A stretch of DNA of 25,807 bases from Spirogloea muscicola. Its lineage: Eukaryota; Streptophyta; Zygnematophyceae; Spirogloeales; Spirogloeaceae. The position numbers and the translations under genes are program-made. Position 1 is the stretch's first letter. Each line of letters begins with the position of its first letter. Positions 23,161 through 25,807 of the stretch are shown piece by piece. Below the pieces are notes generated by a model that worked only from the letters and a program-made list of their open reading frames with translations, was not told the DNA's origin and ran no database searches. The stretch spans positions 310,428-336,234 of the forward strand of contig WELB01000156.1 in assembly GCA_009602725.1 (NCBI GenBank). The letters are read 5' to 3'.

Positions 23161-23461
23161 GGCAGACATTGAGCCACAGCTACTTCTTACACAACATTTA
23201 ATAAGCCTTCGCATTTGCATCGCACTCGTCAGCATTAAGCTGCAATACGTCACACAAGCACACTGCCAGCAAAGCAGGCCTCATGCGATGCTCCGCTTCG
23301 CCTGTACAAGCCGCAGGACAGTGCACATGTGCCTTGGCAACTGTAGCTCAACTGTTGCGAAATGTAAGTGTGGCTCAAGGAGCAGTATTCCCTTGAGATT
23401 GTTGTTGAGACTGCTGTGGGTTATTCCCCCTGCTCCTGATGGCGTTCAGCTTTGCCTCTCG
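23161..23461. other. Convergent 3' region shared by GatB and MCM2
   Basis: No coding sequence. TGTAA occurs on plus at 23363-23367 (about 205 bases past the GatB stop) and on minus at 23191-23187 (about 270 bases past the MCM2 stop). If both are used, the two transcripts overlap by about 170 bases or more. Confidence 0.6.

Positions 23462-25807
<2,346 letters not shown>

Overview
The window is nuclear DNA from a photosynthetic eukaryote, most likely a green alga of the Chlorophyta. The genes are GC-rich and cut into many short exons with GT-AG introns. Two of them encode likely plastid proteins (a Tic110-like import factor and the GatB amidotransferase subunit with a basic leader). The Mediator subunit is the plant MED16/SFR6 type, short tracts of the plant telomere motif TTTAGGG are scattered about, and TGTAA, the usual green-algal poly(A) signal, lies after two genes. 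No prokaryotic operon, CRISPR array, rRNA or convincing tRNA was seen. I cannot name the species.

Layout. 1-804 (+): a lone exon resembling the U2 snRNP protein A', then the last two exons of tubulin-folding cofactor A (TBCA). 1431-8955 (-): a nearly complete MED16 gene of 17 exons, followed downstream by a decayed tandem copy of its last exon. 8956-10922: mostly non-coding, with one doubtful ORF, a repeat element and a long GA microsatellite containing one undetermined base. 10923-16995 (+): a 16-exon gene for a 1082-residue protein. Its C-terminal two thirds resembles Tic110 and its N-terminal part resembles the PspA/IM30 (VIPP1) coiled coil. 16996-18701: non-coding, with a foldback element and a telomere-like tract. 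18702-23160 (+): complete 11-exon GatB. 23462-25807 (-): the 3' part of MCM2, cut by the window edge and convergent with GatB.

I built the exon models by hand from GT-AG (once GC-AG) boundaries, requiring reading-frame phase to be kept at every junction and comparing the products with remembered family members. All MED16, GatB and MCM2 junctions kept phase. The genes do not form a pathway: transcription (MED16), plastid protein import (Tic110-like), plastid/mitochondrial Gln-tRNA formation (GatB), DNA replication (MCM2) and tubulin folding (TBCA) are simply neighbours, as is usual in nuclear genomes.

The most unusual items are the apparent PspA/VIPP1-Tic110 fusion without visible membrane anchors, the duplicated and decayed MED16 terminal exon, the misplaced U2A' exon beside a TBCA 3' half, and related foldback repeats on both sides of the Tic110-like gene.
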